Below, in pieces: positions 1 to 7,827 of a stretch of DNA of 10,282 nucleotides (the stretch's first letter is position 1; each line of letters begins with the position of its first letter). Made by a program: the position numbers and the translations under genes. The notes under the pieces were generated by a model. The model ran no database searches, was not told where the DNA came from, and saw nothing but the letters and a program-made list of their open reading frames with translations. This DNA comes from Micavibrio sp. (lineage in GTDB: Bacteria; Pseudomonadota; Alphaproteobacteria; Micavibrionales; Micavibrionaceae), in contig JAPJRC010000073.1 of the NCBI GenBank assembly GCA_030824805.1, forward strand, positions 1-10,282. Reading direction: 5' to 3'.

Positions 1-115
1 TCACACCGAGAAGCCCGCATGTCTCCCCCGGCCTTACGTCAAACGACACATCCTGCCGCCCCTGCATTTGTCCATAGCCTGCATTGACGGAAGATATATC
101 CAGAAAAGCTGTCAT
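1..115 (-). CDS. ABC transporter ATP-binding protein, N-terminal fragment (runs off left edge)
   Basis: Reading the minus strand from an ATG at 115 gives 38 open codons to the window edge, beginning MTAFLDISSVNAGYG and continuing to DVRPGETCGLLGV. This is the typical start of an ABC nucleotide-binding domain: an A-loop aromatic Tyr in the AGYG segment, a beta strand with the pattern VSFDVRPGE, and a GLLGV segment that normally runs straight into the Walker A loop; the edge cuts just before it. The ATG shares one base with the TAA stop of the upstream PilP-like gene (TAATG), and no Shine-Dalgarno is visible, so translation probably restarts after termination. The GLLG wording suits CcmA/ABC-2 exporters or LivF-type ATPases; 38 residues cannot decide. 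By position it belongs to the pilus/secretion operon. A parallel is Myxococcus xanthus, where the PilGHI ABC transporter is needed for pilus assembly; equivalence is inference. Confidence 0.72.
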   Translation of the reverse strand, partial: MTAFLDISSVNAGYGQMQGRQDVSFDVRPGETCGLLGV

Positions 116-732
116 TAGCCCGGAAGGAACATGCGTGTGTCGAGATTGAAGCGCTGGTGAGGACGCAAACGGACCGGGAAAATCTGATTGGTCGTTTCAT
201 CGAACCATTCAAGTTCGATGTAATCCTTGTGCACTTTCAGATCCAGAACTTCCTCAGGAATAGCATCCGGAGCAACGCGCAGATTGTTAAGCCAGATCGT
301 CCATTCCTTGGCACCATGATAAACAATACCACCGAGCGCAATATCGCGTGGCCCGGTCTCATTCACACCATCATCTGTTCCGGGCATGCGCGTGGTGAGG
401 CCACGACGCGCGTTAAGAACAAGATCGTGCTCCCACACCGTGTAAAACAGCGAAGGCATCAGATTCACATTCACCGTTGGTTTTTGATACGACAATTGCT
501 CGCTTATCTCTTTTTCGATCGGCGTTGCAGGATTGGGTATCATCACGGATTCCGAAGGCGGTACGGCGGCAATCACCGCGCCATCTGCCGGAACAGCTGA
601 AACGGTGCCTGCCACCGGTGCGGCGGGAGGCGTTGTAGCCGCGGGGTCAACGGCAGCGGTTTGCGCGTGTGCGGATGTACTGGCAACAACACACAAAAGG
701 GCTACACCGTAGAGCGCGTTTTTAAAAATCAT
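115..732 (-). CDS. exported small protein, PilP/MshK/GspC-like component
   Basis: The 205-residue product starts with a Sec signal peptide (basic start, hydrophobic stretch about 6-18, likely cut after AHA at 21-23). A Pro/Ala/Val-rich linker follows (about 24-68), then a C-terminal domain. Residues 131-200 follow the pattern of the small beta-domain of PilP, MshK and GspC: a hydrophobic strand with GGIVYHG (134-140), WTIWLNN (144-150), a stretch ending in DYIELEW (170-176), then PVRLRPHQRF (186-195). In such systems this protein links the inner-membrane PilN/PilO pair to the outer-membrane secretin. There is no lipobox Cys, unlike PilP lipoproteins. The start is firm: AGGAGGT sits about six bases upstream, and ATG overlaps the PilO-like stop as ATGA. 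The family assignment rests on domain pattern plus position in the operon, not on a diagnostic motif. Confidence 0.6.
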   Translation of the reverse strand: MIFKNALYGVALLCVVASTSAHAQTAAVDPAATTPPAAPVAGTVSAVPADGAVIAAVPPSESVMIPNPATPIEKEISEQLSYQKPTVNVNLMPSLFYTVWEHDLVLNARRGLTTRMPGTDDGVNETGPRDIALGGIVYHGAKEWTIWLNNLRVAPDAIPEEVLDLKVHKDYIELEWFDETTNQIFPVRLRPHQRFNLDTRMFLPG

Positions 733-1406
733 TGCGCACCTCCTGCGGCAGCTTGGTCAGGTGCGGGCGCCACTGTTTCAGCCTGAATTGCTTCCTTACG
801 GGCCATAGTGCGCCAATCGAGTTCCATTTTTGCTGAAATCATGGCTGGCGGATTTCCTGTACCTATTTCTTTCAGCAACTCAGGGGTAACTTCCCCGCTG
901 CGTTCAATAGAAAGATTGTTGATGGTGATGTGTCCCGGAAAACCGTAATTGAGATAGTAAATAAAACGATATACATCAAGGTCATCAACGGCCGCCAGTT
1001 CTACCGAAATTGGGCTTTCCATCACAACAAAGCCCGTTTCAGGATTGGCTTCTTCGCTAAGAATGTTCGCCGCCTTAATTTCATAGCGCGCAGAAATGAT
1101 CTTCGAAAGCTTTTGCATCGTGTCGAAACGCTCACGCGCCAGAACACGGTCCTGGTCGTTAAAGAAACCCATGCGGGAAATGGTCGCATAATATTCCTTC
1201 TGCGATTCAAACTGGGTAAAATCCAACCGCATCTTTTCGACTTCGGCCTGCAAGGTGGACAATTCCGTCATGGATGCGTTTAAAGCAGTCTGACTTTCTT
1301 GCACCTTCGGCTTAAACAAAAACTCGTTTGCCGCAAAGAGAGCAGCAAGCGTGCCACCAAGTACAACGAGCAGAAGCGTGCGTTTAAATCCTAGTTTCTG
1401 GATCAT
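729..1406 (-). CDS. PilO-like inner-membrane assembly protein
   Basis: The product has 225 residues: a short cytoplasmic N-terminus with basic residues (Lys4, Lys8, Arg9), one transmembrane helix (about 9-30), a periplasmic coiled coil (about 35-75) and an alpha/beta domain (about 105-197) consistent with the ferredoxin-like fold of PilO/GspM. An Ala/Pro/Gly tail (207-225) follows. The layout and length match PilO, which pairs with PilN and aligns the inner-membrane platform with the secretin. ATG overlaps the stop of the preceding PilM/PilN-like gene by four bases (ATGA), with an AAAGGGG ribosome site upstream, and its own stop overlaps the next start in the same way. Sequence in this family is poorly conserved, so the call leans on topology and gene order. 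Confidence 0.68.
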   Translation of the reverse strand: MIQKLGFKRTLLLVVLGGTLAALFAANEFLFKPKVQESQTALNASMTELSTLQAEVEKMRLDFTQFESQKEYYATISRMGFFNDQDRVLARERFDTMQKLSKIISARYEIKAANILSEEANPETGFVVMESPISVELAAVDDLDVYRFIYYLNYGFPGHITINNLSIERSGEVTPELLKEIGTGNPPAMISAKMELDWRTMARKEAIQAETVAPAPDQAAAGGAQ

Positions 1407-3022
1407 TGCATCACCCCTTTGATCATGATCTGGGCCTCATAATCCTCTTTCTGACCATCGCCGTTCAGCTTGTCTGTCGCCTCACCGACAAAGTTGCCCG
1501 TATAACTCAAATCGGCAACCTGTTTGATGATGCTGACATTATGCGTTGGAAGATTGTCCTTAAGACGCTTCTCAAGCTCTTCTATTTTTTGCACACCCTG
1601 TGCCGGAGCAAGTATTGCAGGGAAAACGATACGGATAACAACTTCATATTCCTTGGGCTTGTTGGCTTCGGCTTCAGCCACCACAGGGTCCACAGGCGCT
1701 GGTGACTGGGTCGGATCAAGAGACGTCGCAGTCTGTACGGGACGCACATCCAGAGATGTAATTCTGATATCCGGCCCCAGAGATTTGCCGATGCGGTCAA
1801 ATACAGCGAGCGGCTTGATGGATCTTTTTTCGAGTTTGTCGTAAACTTTGGTTGAATTCTCAATCAACATAAAATCTATGCCAGCGGCCTTTTTCTTCTC
1901 AACCTCAGCGGCATGATCTTCACGAACCAAAACAAGCTGTCTTTCAGCATTTGCATGCTGTGTCGCGTTCTGCTTCCATTGGGCCGCTTGTGTGTAAGCC
2001 TCATAACCGAAATAACCACAACCAGCCAACAGAGCAAGCGATGCAACCATCGCCATTTTGGCAGGACCGGAAATAGAATCCAGCTGCGTAGCCTGCAAAG
2101 GCATCGTAAAGGTCGGCTTGCGCCCCGCCCACGCAATATGGAGCGGATCGGCGTAACGCATTTCTTCCTGGCGCCCAATTTTGAGGCCGAGCATGTTGGC
2201 AGCCTCGCCTGAGGTGAGAACGCTCAGGTTACAATCAAAGTCTATTTTGGAAACGACACGATCGGCTGCAGAATTGTTGGCAATGATCGTCACATCCAGA
2301 CCGTCAGACGTATCAAAACCGAAACGTGTGAGATAGCTCATCGTTCCTTTGATTTCGTTAGCAACTTCCGTCGCCCAGAGCTCATGGTCGATGTCGGAAT
2401 CAACGATCGGAGTCATACGCGTCAGCGCAAGCTCACCGTTCTTTGTAACAATCTGGCGAAGACCGCCACTCTGGTGCTGACCAACAAACACACTCCATAC
2501 AGAAGCCTTCTCGCTAACCTTCGAAAGCTTTTTGGAAAGCGTTTGGACCATGCCTGCGGATTCAACGGGTAGCAGCGCAAACCCCGCGATAGCGGCATAG
2601 GACTTTTGAACGGCGGAAAGAGTCTTGCGAACGTTTTCCGACAATGGAACAGCGGCAAAGAGGTAGATATCGCCGCCCTTTTGACCATCACGGTTCGGCG
2701 CCTTTTCTTTAAGCTTTATTGCAGAACGGATCGGGTAAGACGGAAACGCTGCAGAAACGCGGCGCTTGATGATATTGGCACGATCAAATGCGCCAACCTT
2801 TGGCACACGTTCTTTCCGGTAATGCTGCTCAACCATGTCATTGAGAATCAAAACAGCCTTACCGCGACATTTTTTGCGGATCAGGTCGGCAACGGATTCT
2901 TCAAAATCCTGCGTTTCCCAAGGGATAGTGTCCAGCAACTGCGCGCGACCGCCTGCGTCGTAAACACTAAGTCCCTCGTCACTAAGGAGAAGAACGCATC
3001 TCGATGGAGATAATATGGACAT
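1403..3022 (-). CDS. fused PilM/PilN-like (GspL/BfpC-like) inner-membrane protein
   Basis: The 539-residue product has a large cytoplasmic part (1-320), one transmembrane helix (about 322-340, AMVASLALLAGCGYFGY), a charged helix or coiled coil (about 345-380) and a periplasmic alpha/beta domain (about 400-539). The cytoplasmic part has the alternating strand/helix look of the actin-like PilM/GspL domain, but the phosphate-loop position near 10-20 reads LLLSDEGLSVY rather than the DIG motif of PilM, so nucleotide binding is doubtful. The periplasmic part resembles PilN (IRITSLDVRP at 419-428 and EVVIRIVFP at 460-468), with a Pro/Ala/Glu-rich insertion at about 437-457. No INLLP-type PilM-binding peptide precedes the membrane helix, as expected if both functions share one chain. 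It starts 18 nt after the GspF stop and overlaps the PilO-like gene by ATGA. Role: couples the assembly ATPase to the periplasmic PilO/PilP arm (inferred). Confidence 0.65.
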   Translation of the reverse strand: MSILSPSRCVLLLSDEGLSVYDAGGRAQLLDTIPWETQDFEESVADLIRKKCRGKAVLILNDMVEQHYRKERVPKVGAFDRANIIKRRVSAAFPSYPIRSAIKLKEKAPNRDGQKGGDIYLFAAVPLSENVRKTLSAVQKSYAAIAGFALLPVESAGMVQTLSKKLSKVSEKASVWSVFVGQHQSGGLRQIVTKNGELALTRMTPIVDSDIDHELWATEVANEIKGTMSYLTRFGFDTSDGLDVTIIANNSAADRVVSKIDFDCNLSVLTSGEAANMLGLKIGRQEEMRYADPLHIAWAGRKPTFTMPLQATQLDSISGPAKMAMVASLALLAGCGYFGYEAYTQAAQWKQNATQHANAERQLVLVREDHAAEVEKKKAAGIDFMLIENSTKVYDKLEKRSIKPLAVFDRIGKSLGPDIRITSLDVRPVQTATSLDPTQSPAPVDPVVAEAEANKPKEYEVVIRIVFPAILAPAQGVQKIEELEKRLKDNLPTHNVSIIKQVADLSYTGNFVGEATDKLNGDGQKEDYEAQIMIKGVMQ

Positions 3023-3040
3023 AAGACCGGAAAGCCTGCG

Positions 3041-4249
3041 CTAGAATTGCATATCTTCGAAACTGTTGTAGATCGGGCCAAAGACCCCGACGGCAATCCA
3101 TAGAATCATGCCGCCAAGTACCATGGTAAGTGAAGGTTCAATCATTGCAATCAGTTTTTGGACTTCTTCGTCCACGTCCGCCGTGTAAAAGTCAGAAACC
3201 TGATCAAGAACAACTGTCAAATTACCCGAATCCTCACCGACTTTAAGCATACGGACAACCATGGACGGGAATTCACCTGAGCCGTTAAATGCTTCAGACA
3301 AAGGGCTACCTGTTTTGATAAGAGACTGGATACTCTCCAAAGCCTCTACCAGCGCAAGGTTTGTAACCGTGTTTGTAGCGGCCTTGATGGCAGGCAAAAT
3401 AGGCAAACCTGCGGCATACAAGGCGCCAAATGTCTGGCAGAAACGGGCGATGTTTATTTTACGGATCAGCGGGCCCATTATTGGTGCCGCAATCAACCCC
3501 TTATCAATCTGGTAGGCAAGATTCTCTGACGATCTTCGAAGAACAAGAAGAATCACAACAAGGATTACAGGCACCGCCAGAACAGCCCACCACCAATCCA
3601 CGAAGAAGTCTGAGGTTGCGATCAGCGAGGTCGTGGCAAAAGGAAGCTCCATCTCCATATTGCGGATGAAGTCCACGATCTGCGGAACAACCATACCCAT
3701 CATCAGCGATACAGCACCAAGAACGACCACCAGGAGGATCATCGGATAACGCGTAGCCTTACGGATACGCGCCTGCATGGCATCAACCCATTTCAGATAT
3801 TTAATAAGCTGCTGATAGCTCTGGCTCATCTTACCGGTTTCTTCACCGGCAGAAATAAGGGAGACATACAGCGCCTTGAATATCTTGGGGTGCTTGGCCA
3901 TAGCTTCGGACAAGCGCGCCCCCTCAGACACGTCGCGGTAAATTTCAGAAACAGCATCGCGCATGGCGGTATTTTCGGTGGTATCGCGGATATCAGCCAG
4001 CGAGTCCAGAATGGGCACGGCGGCATTTTCCATCTGGTCCAGATGCATGAAAAGCTGGATCAGGTCGCGTACCTTTATGTTCGTCATAAAGTGCGTTTTG
4101 CCCTTTTTCTTGGAAAGAGGCGTCGCGCTTATAAGCTCCAACCCTGCTGTCTGCAGCTGGTTGAACAGATCGTTTTCATTGACGGCTCCAAGCACCCCGC
4201 GTATGGGACGCCCCTTGGCATTCAATGCTCTGTATTTATACTTTTCCAT
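3041..4249 (-). CDS. type II secretion / type IV pilus platform protein, GspF/PilC family
   Basis: The 402-residue length and layout are typical of the family. A short N-terminal segment (KYKYRALNAKGRPIRGVL) is the hallmark opening. Two homologous GspF domains follow: about 62-190, with SAGEETGKM at 133-141, and about 267-390, with KVGEDSGNL at 336-344; both carry the conserved acidic Gly-Glu-x-(S/T)-Gly turn. Hydrophobic helices lie near 169-190, 219-237 and 373-391. This polytopic inner-membrane protein is the platform on which pilin or pseudopilin subunits are assembled, driven by the GspE/PilB ATPase encoded 28 nt upstream. The ribosome site is weak, so expression may rely on coupling within the operon. 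The family call is secure; pilus versus secretion use cannot be told from this protein. Confidence 0.95.
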   Translation of the reverse strand: MEKYKYRALNAKGRPIRGVLGAVNENDLFNQLQTAGLELISATPLSKKKGKTHFMTNIKVRDLIQLFMHLDQMENAAVPILDSLADIRDTTENTAMRDAVSEIYRDVSEGARLSEAMAKHPKIFKALYVSLISAGEETGKMSQSYQQLIKYLKWVDAMQARIRKATRYPMILLVVVLGAVSLMMGMVVPQIVDFIRNMEMELPFATTSLIATSDFFVDWWWAVLAVPVILVVILLVLRRSSENLAYQIDKGLIAAPIMGPLIRKINIARFCQTFGALYAAGLPILPAIKAATNTVTNLALVEALESIQSLIKTGSPLSEAFNGSGEFPSMVVRMLKVGEDSGNLTVVLDQVSDFYTADVDEEVQKLIAMIEPSLTMVLGGMILWIAVGVFGPIYNSFEDMQF

Positions 4250-4277
4250 ATTTTAAATGGCTTTTCTAAAATGATGT

Positions 4278-6218
4278 CTATTTGTGAATGGCGACGACTT
4301 TGGCGAGGGCTTCGAGCGTGGTTATACCCTCGAGCACCTTTAGGATGCCATCATCCCGCATGGATTTGAAGCCTTTTTCTACAGCCTGCGCCTTCATCTC
4401 GGCTTTTGTGCCACTCTGGGCGATGATTTCGTCCAGTTCTTCATCAAAGAGAAGGATTTCAGCCACAGCAACACGGCCTTTGTACCCTGCTCCGCCGCAC
4501 ATTTCGCATCCGCCGGCTTTTGCATTGTAGATCTGGGGAGCAACCGCGTGGTCAACGCCAAGGATTTCGCATTCTTCTTCCGTAGGCTTGTGCGGCTGCT
4601 TGCAATTCGGGCAAAGGGTTCTCACCAGACGCTGCGCGAACACAGCCACGATGTTCCCTGCAACCATCCCCGGCACCATGCCAAGATCCATAAGACGAGG
4701 AATAGCACCGAACGAGTCGTTGGTATGGAGCGTCGTATAAACCTGGTGTCCTGTCATAGCGGCCTGTAACGCCATCGTCGCCGTCGTTTTATCGCGGATC
4801 TCCCCGATGAAGATGATATTCGGGTCCTGACGCAACATGGAGCGGATACCGTCGGCGAATTCAAGAATGCCTTCGCGGACAGGTGTCTGGCGGATCATCG
4901 GCAAAGAATATTCAACAGGATCTTCCAGCGTGTGGATTTTTACATCCACCGTGTTGATCTCGTTCAACATGGAATACAGAGATGTCGTTTTACCGGAACC
5001 CGTAGGACCCGTGACAATGATGATACCTTCAGGCTTCGACTGCGCGCGTTGAATACGCTTCAGGTTGTGATCGGAGAAGCCGAGGTTTTTAAGAGGCTTG
5101 ATACCGGCGTTCTTGTCCAGAACGCGCATAACTATGTTCTCGCCCCATACCGTCGGCAAAGATGAAACACGGAAGTCGAGCTCTTTCCCGCCGATGTTCA
5201 TGTTGATACGGCCGTCTTGCGGCGTCAGCTTGTCGGCGATGTTCAGGTTCGCCATCAGTTTCAGACGCTGTCCGATAGCGTTCCAGTGCTGCTTGTGCAG
5301 GATTTGCGCGGTGTAGAGATCGCCGTCGACACGGTAGCGGAGGCGGACAAAGTTTTCTTCTGGCTCGAAGTGCAAGTCGGATGCCTTGATTTTTACCGCC
5401 TCGGAAACCAAAGCGTTTACAAGACGCACAATCGGGTGGGAATACGCCTCTTCTTCCGTAAGCCCGGCAACTTCTAGATTTTTGCCGTCGGTGTTTTCAA
5501 GCTCTTTCAGAATGTCATTTACTTTGGATGCATAACCGTAGGCCGCATCAATGGCTTCATCAAGAACCACAGGTGTTGTGACCAAAGGCACAACGGTTGT
5601 GCCCTTAGGCAGGAACCGGCGTAAAACGTCCATCGCCACGACATCGTAGGGGTCGGCCATAGCAATTTTCGCGACATTGCCCGCAATAGAAACTGGAAGA
5701 ATATGGTGTTTTGTCGCCGTCTTCTTGTCGATCAATCCCAGCGCGTTTCCGTCAATAACAGTAACTTTGGGGTTGAACACTTCAAAACCTGATGTTTCAG
5801 CAAGAACAGTGCTGAGCATTTCGTCGCTGATGAAGCCAAGGTCGACAAGCACCTCACCCAGCATCTTGCCGGAAATTTTCTTTTCCTGAATGGCAACGTT
5901 CAACTGGTCGTTGGTGATAATCCCCATCGCGACAAGACGATCGCCAATACGGATTTTGTTACCGTCTTCGTCGTAATTGCCGCCAACGCGCGCTACGCTT
6001 TTTCTATCGATCGTCGCGATCTCGCGACCGCCGGAGAACTCGCTCTCCTCGTTGCGTCCCACATTATCATCCAGCTCACGCTCTGATTTCGTGTAGCTCG
6101 TCTGGTCCAGCTCTACAGGATCGCTGTCTTTAAAAGAAAGACCGCTGATATCGATATCGCCCATGTCGCTTTCGATTATCAATCCGTCGTCTTTGATGTC
6201 GGATGTCTTTTTCTGCAT
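4278..6218 (-). CDS. assembly ATPase, GspE/PilB family, with MshEN-like N-terminal domain
   Basis: The 646-residue cytoplasmic ATPase powers pilin or pseudopilin polymerisation. All catalytic motifs are intact: Walker A GPTGSGKTT (404-412), Asp box LEDPVEY (431-437), Walker B IIFIGEIRD (468-476) and His box TGHQVYTTLHTND (489-501). A four-cysteine zinc site, C536/C539 and C571/C574, marks the PilB/GspE branch and argues against PilT. About 85 acidic, Ser/Asp-rich residues precede an MshEN-like region (about 90-150) with two repeats, RIGDRLVAMG and LGEVLVDLG; in MshE-type ATPases such repeats bind cyclic di-GMP. Some consensus positions differ here (see findings). The ATG is the first possible start: an in-frame TAA lies six codons upstream, and an AAAAAGG ribosome site ends ten bases before the ATG. 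It is the first gene of the six-gene operon. Confidence 0.95.
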   Translation of the reverse strand: MQKKTSDIKDDGLIIESDMGDIDISGLSFKDSDPVELDQTSYTKSERELDDNVGRNEESEFSGGREIATIDRKSVARVGGNYDEDGNKIRIGDRLVAMGIITNDQLNVAIQEKKISGKMLGEVLVDLGFISDEMLSTVLAETSGFEVFNPKVTVIDGNALGLIDKKTATKHHILPVSIAGNVAKIAMADPYDVVAMDVLRRFLPKGTTVVPLVTTPVVLDEAIDAAYGYASKVNDILKELENTDGKNLEVAGLTEEEAYSHPIVRLVNALVSEAVKIKASDLHFEPEENFVRLRYRVDGDLYTAQILHKQHWNAIGQRLKLMANLNIADKLTPQDGRINMNIGGKELDFRVSSLPTVWGENIVMRVLDKNAGIKPLKNLGFSDHNLKRIQRAQSKPEGIIIVTGPTGSGKTTSLYSMLNEINTVDVKIHTLEDPVEYSLPMIRQTPVREGILEFADGIRSMLRQDPNIIFIGEIRDKTTATMALQAAMTGHQVYTTLHTNDSFGAIPRLMDLGMVPGMVAGNIVAVFAQRLVRTLCPNCKQPHKPTEEECEILGVDHAVAPQIYNAKAGGCEMCGGAGYKGRVAVAEILLFDEELDEIIAQSGTKAEMKAQAVEKGFKSMRDDGILKVLEGITTLEALAKVVAIHK

Positions 6219-6306
6219 ACCTACAGAGCCTTTTTATGTGTCTGGATCAAAACAAGCAGGCTGAATGGATATTAGCCCAAGCTAAAGTCTCGCATGAATT
6301 GGTTAA
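6219..6306 (-). promoter_or_regulatory. presumed promoter region of the pilus/secretion operon
   Basis: This stretch lies between the terminator that should stop transcription of the porin gene and the first ATG of the operon, so the operon promoter is expected here. On the minus strand TAATAT (6269-6274) could be a -10 box, with a weak TTCATG 18 bases further upstream (6293-6298). Neither is a strong match to the sigma-70 consensus and no operator is evident, so the exact boxes are tentative. Confidence 0.35.
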
Positions 6307-6340
6307 TAAAAGGAAAAGAGCACGCAAAAAAGCATGCCCT
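6307..6340 (-). terminator. Rho-independent-type terminator after the porin gene
   Basis: On the minus strand AGGGCATGC (6332-6340) can pair with GCGTGCTCT (6317-6325) to give a 9-bp stem with two G-T pairs and a TTTTTT loop, followed at once by TTTTCCTTTTATT. It sits about 115 nt past the porin-like stop codon and before the operon start, the right place to separate the two transcripts. The wobble pairs and the interrupted U tract make it moderate rather than strong. Confidence 0.55.
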
Positions 6341-6454
6341 TAGAGAAGGAATTGAAAGGATATCAGCCCTTTAGCAGAAGGCAAACCATTATTTCCCTGA
6401 AGGTCAATGCAGGGTTGCCCTCTCTTTAGCCGTAAGAATCAGAGGTGCGCGAAC

Positions 6455-7723
6455 CTAGAATTTGAAATCGTAGGTTATCCAGACCTTATCGGTGTCGGAC
6501 GAGAAATCATCTGCCTTGTAATCCGCGTATTTCAGCGAGATCGCATGGTCTTTCGCTGGCTTGTAGGTCAGCATAAGGTCTGTTTCCGTACCGAAATCGA
6601 TATCACCGTCATCGGAGGTCAGGACATGGTATTGGCCGGCAAACTCGACCGACTGCCCTTTCCAAGGCAATTCGTAAGGGACGACAAAGCCAGCCCGTAT
6701 ATCGCGCAGACCATCATCCGGCGTGGTGGAGAATTTGTCCGACCAACCTGTTAGATTGTGACCTGATCCGAACGGCGTTTGCATAGCCTCTGTGCCATCG
6801 CCGCCCAAACGTTCGACAGCGGCCGTGAATTTCATACCGCCCTTTTGAACACCGGCCTCAAGCATGGCGTAATTTTCACTGTACGACAAATCGCTGTGGC
6901 CGAAATCGCGCTGGTGCGCATATTCAATCGCGGCCAGCGGCTGCCAGCTATCCTCTTTGCCCTCTTCTTCGCCCGGCGTCCATGTCAGGCGCAAACCGTG
7001 CGTGCGAGAGGATTGATCCTGCTCGACAGGAACGCCATCGAAATTGATCCAATAGCTGTAAACGGAAACACCCAGTCCGTATTGCCAATCATAATGGGCA
7101 TTCACGAGGTTTGAATTGCCTTCAAAATTGCCGGCTGTCGATCGGCGGCCTGAAAAACGGTGCAAACCGATACTGTGCGCGTATTTCAGTGTCAGGTCCT
7201 CTACAGGTGTATATTGCAGGAACAACGCATCATGCGTGGAGTCATTCTGGCGTGTCTTGGACCATGCGACAAAACGCTGGTTGTCAAACGCCAGCCCCTG
7301 ACGACCGACACGGAGCATAGAATCCGGCGCATAATTGTAATGGACGTAAAGCTGGTTCAGGGCGTTCAATTCCGGATCGGAAATACGCCCAAATTCTGTT
7401 TTACCATTCAGACCATCATCAAAAGAAGTCGCGCCAAGATGGCGGATAGATTCGATTTCGCCAAAAGCATAGAGGCCGTTCCATTCCGGCGTTTGGTAGC
7501 CAAGGCGCACACGCGCCGTTTTGGCTATACCGTCGCGGTCTCTTGCAGCGTCATCAACTTTTTCATAACGTATGCGACCATCAATGGTGACTTTGCCATA
7601 CGGACCTAAATCTTTCGCCGCCGCTTCGCCCGGCTGGATAAGAAACGCCGTCAAGGCTGTGGCGGATACGAGAGCGGTGAACAGACCAACGCGGTATGCG
7701 GCGATCAATTTGGATCGTTTCAT
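6455..7723 (-). CDS. outer-membrane beta-barrel protein, porin / alginate-export-like
   Basis: The 422-residue product begins with a Sec signal peptide (MKRSKL, hydrophobic 12-28, likely cut after GEAAA near 36). The rest is a run of amphipathic strands rich in Tyr, Trp and Gly, ending in YDFKF with a C-terminal Phe, the usual outer-membrane beta-signal. Segments such as RVRLGYQTPEWNGLYAFGE (71-89) and LRVGRQGLAFDNQRFVAW (137-154) fit the alginate-export (AlgE-like) group of porins, common in Proteobacteria as channels for small anionic or sugar substrates. No substrate can be named. The start is supported by AGGGA (7731-7735 on the complementary strand) seven bases before the ATG. It is a single-gene unit with its own candidate promoter and terminator, and nothing links it to the neighbouring pilus operon. 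Confidence 0.8.
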   Translation of the reverse strand: MKRSKLIAAYRVGLFTALVSATALTAFLIQPGEAAAKDLGPYGKVTIDGRIRYEKVDDAARDRDGIAKTARVRLGYQTPEWNGLYAFGEIESIRHLGATSFDDGLNGKTEFGRISDPELNALNQLYVHYNYAPDSMLRVGRQGLAFDNQRFVAWSKTRQNDSTHDALFLQYTPVEDLTLKYAHSIGLHRFSGRRSTAGNFEGNSNLVNAHYDWQYGLGVSVYSYWINFDGVPVEQDQSSRTHGLRLTWTPGEEEGKEDSWQPLAAIEYAHQRDFGHSDLSYSENYAMLEAGVQKGGMKFTAAVERLGGDGTEAMQTPFGSGHNLTGWSDKFSTTPDDGLRDIRAGFVVPYELPWKGQSVEFAGQYHVLTSDDGDIDFGTETDLMLTYKPAKDHAISLKYADYKADDFSSDTDKVWITYDFKF

Positions 7724-7767
7724 AGATAATTCCCTGAATATGATTTAGAGGTTGGGCGAAAAACCCG

Positions 7768-7827
7768 AGAATACGCAGCAGTTGTTAAAATACTGTTATT
7801 TTAAGAAGCGCGCCAGCTTTGCAAAAC
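7768..7827 (-). promoter_or_regulatory. candidate porin promoter with overlapping operator-like sequences
   Basis: On the minus strand TAAAAT (7798-7803, five of six matches to TATAAT) lies 16 bases after TTTGCA (7820-7825, four of six to TTGACA). This would put the transcript start near 7790 and give a leader of roughly 65 nt. The -35 falls inside a TTTGCAAA palindrome and the -10 inside an AT-rich inverted repeat, the arrangement expected of a regulated promoter. Assigned by eye only. Confidence 0.4.
7785..7804. repeat. perfect 8-bp inverted repeat TTAAAATA-CTGT-TATTTTAA
   Basis: TTAAAATA (7785-7792) and TATTTTAA (7797-7804) are perfect reverse complements separated by CTGT. The repeat covers the candidate -10 box of the porin gene, 62-81 bp before its start codon. 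It may be an operator for a dimeric repressor; with no GC in the stem it would be a poor terminator. Confidence 0.55.

Noticed and set aside
6370..6440. Small hairpins just after the porin gene (AGGG-CAA-CCCT and CCCTG...CAGGG on the minus strand)
   Set aside because: The stems are only 4-5 bp and not followed by a T run; the stronger hairpin at 6317-6340 is a better terminator.
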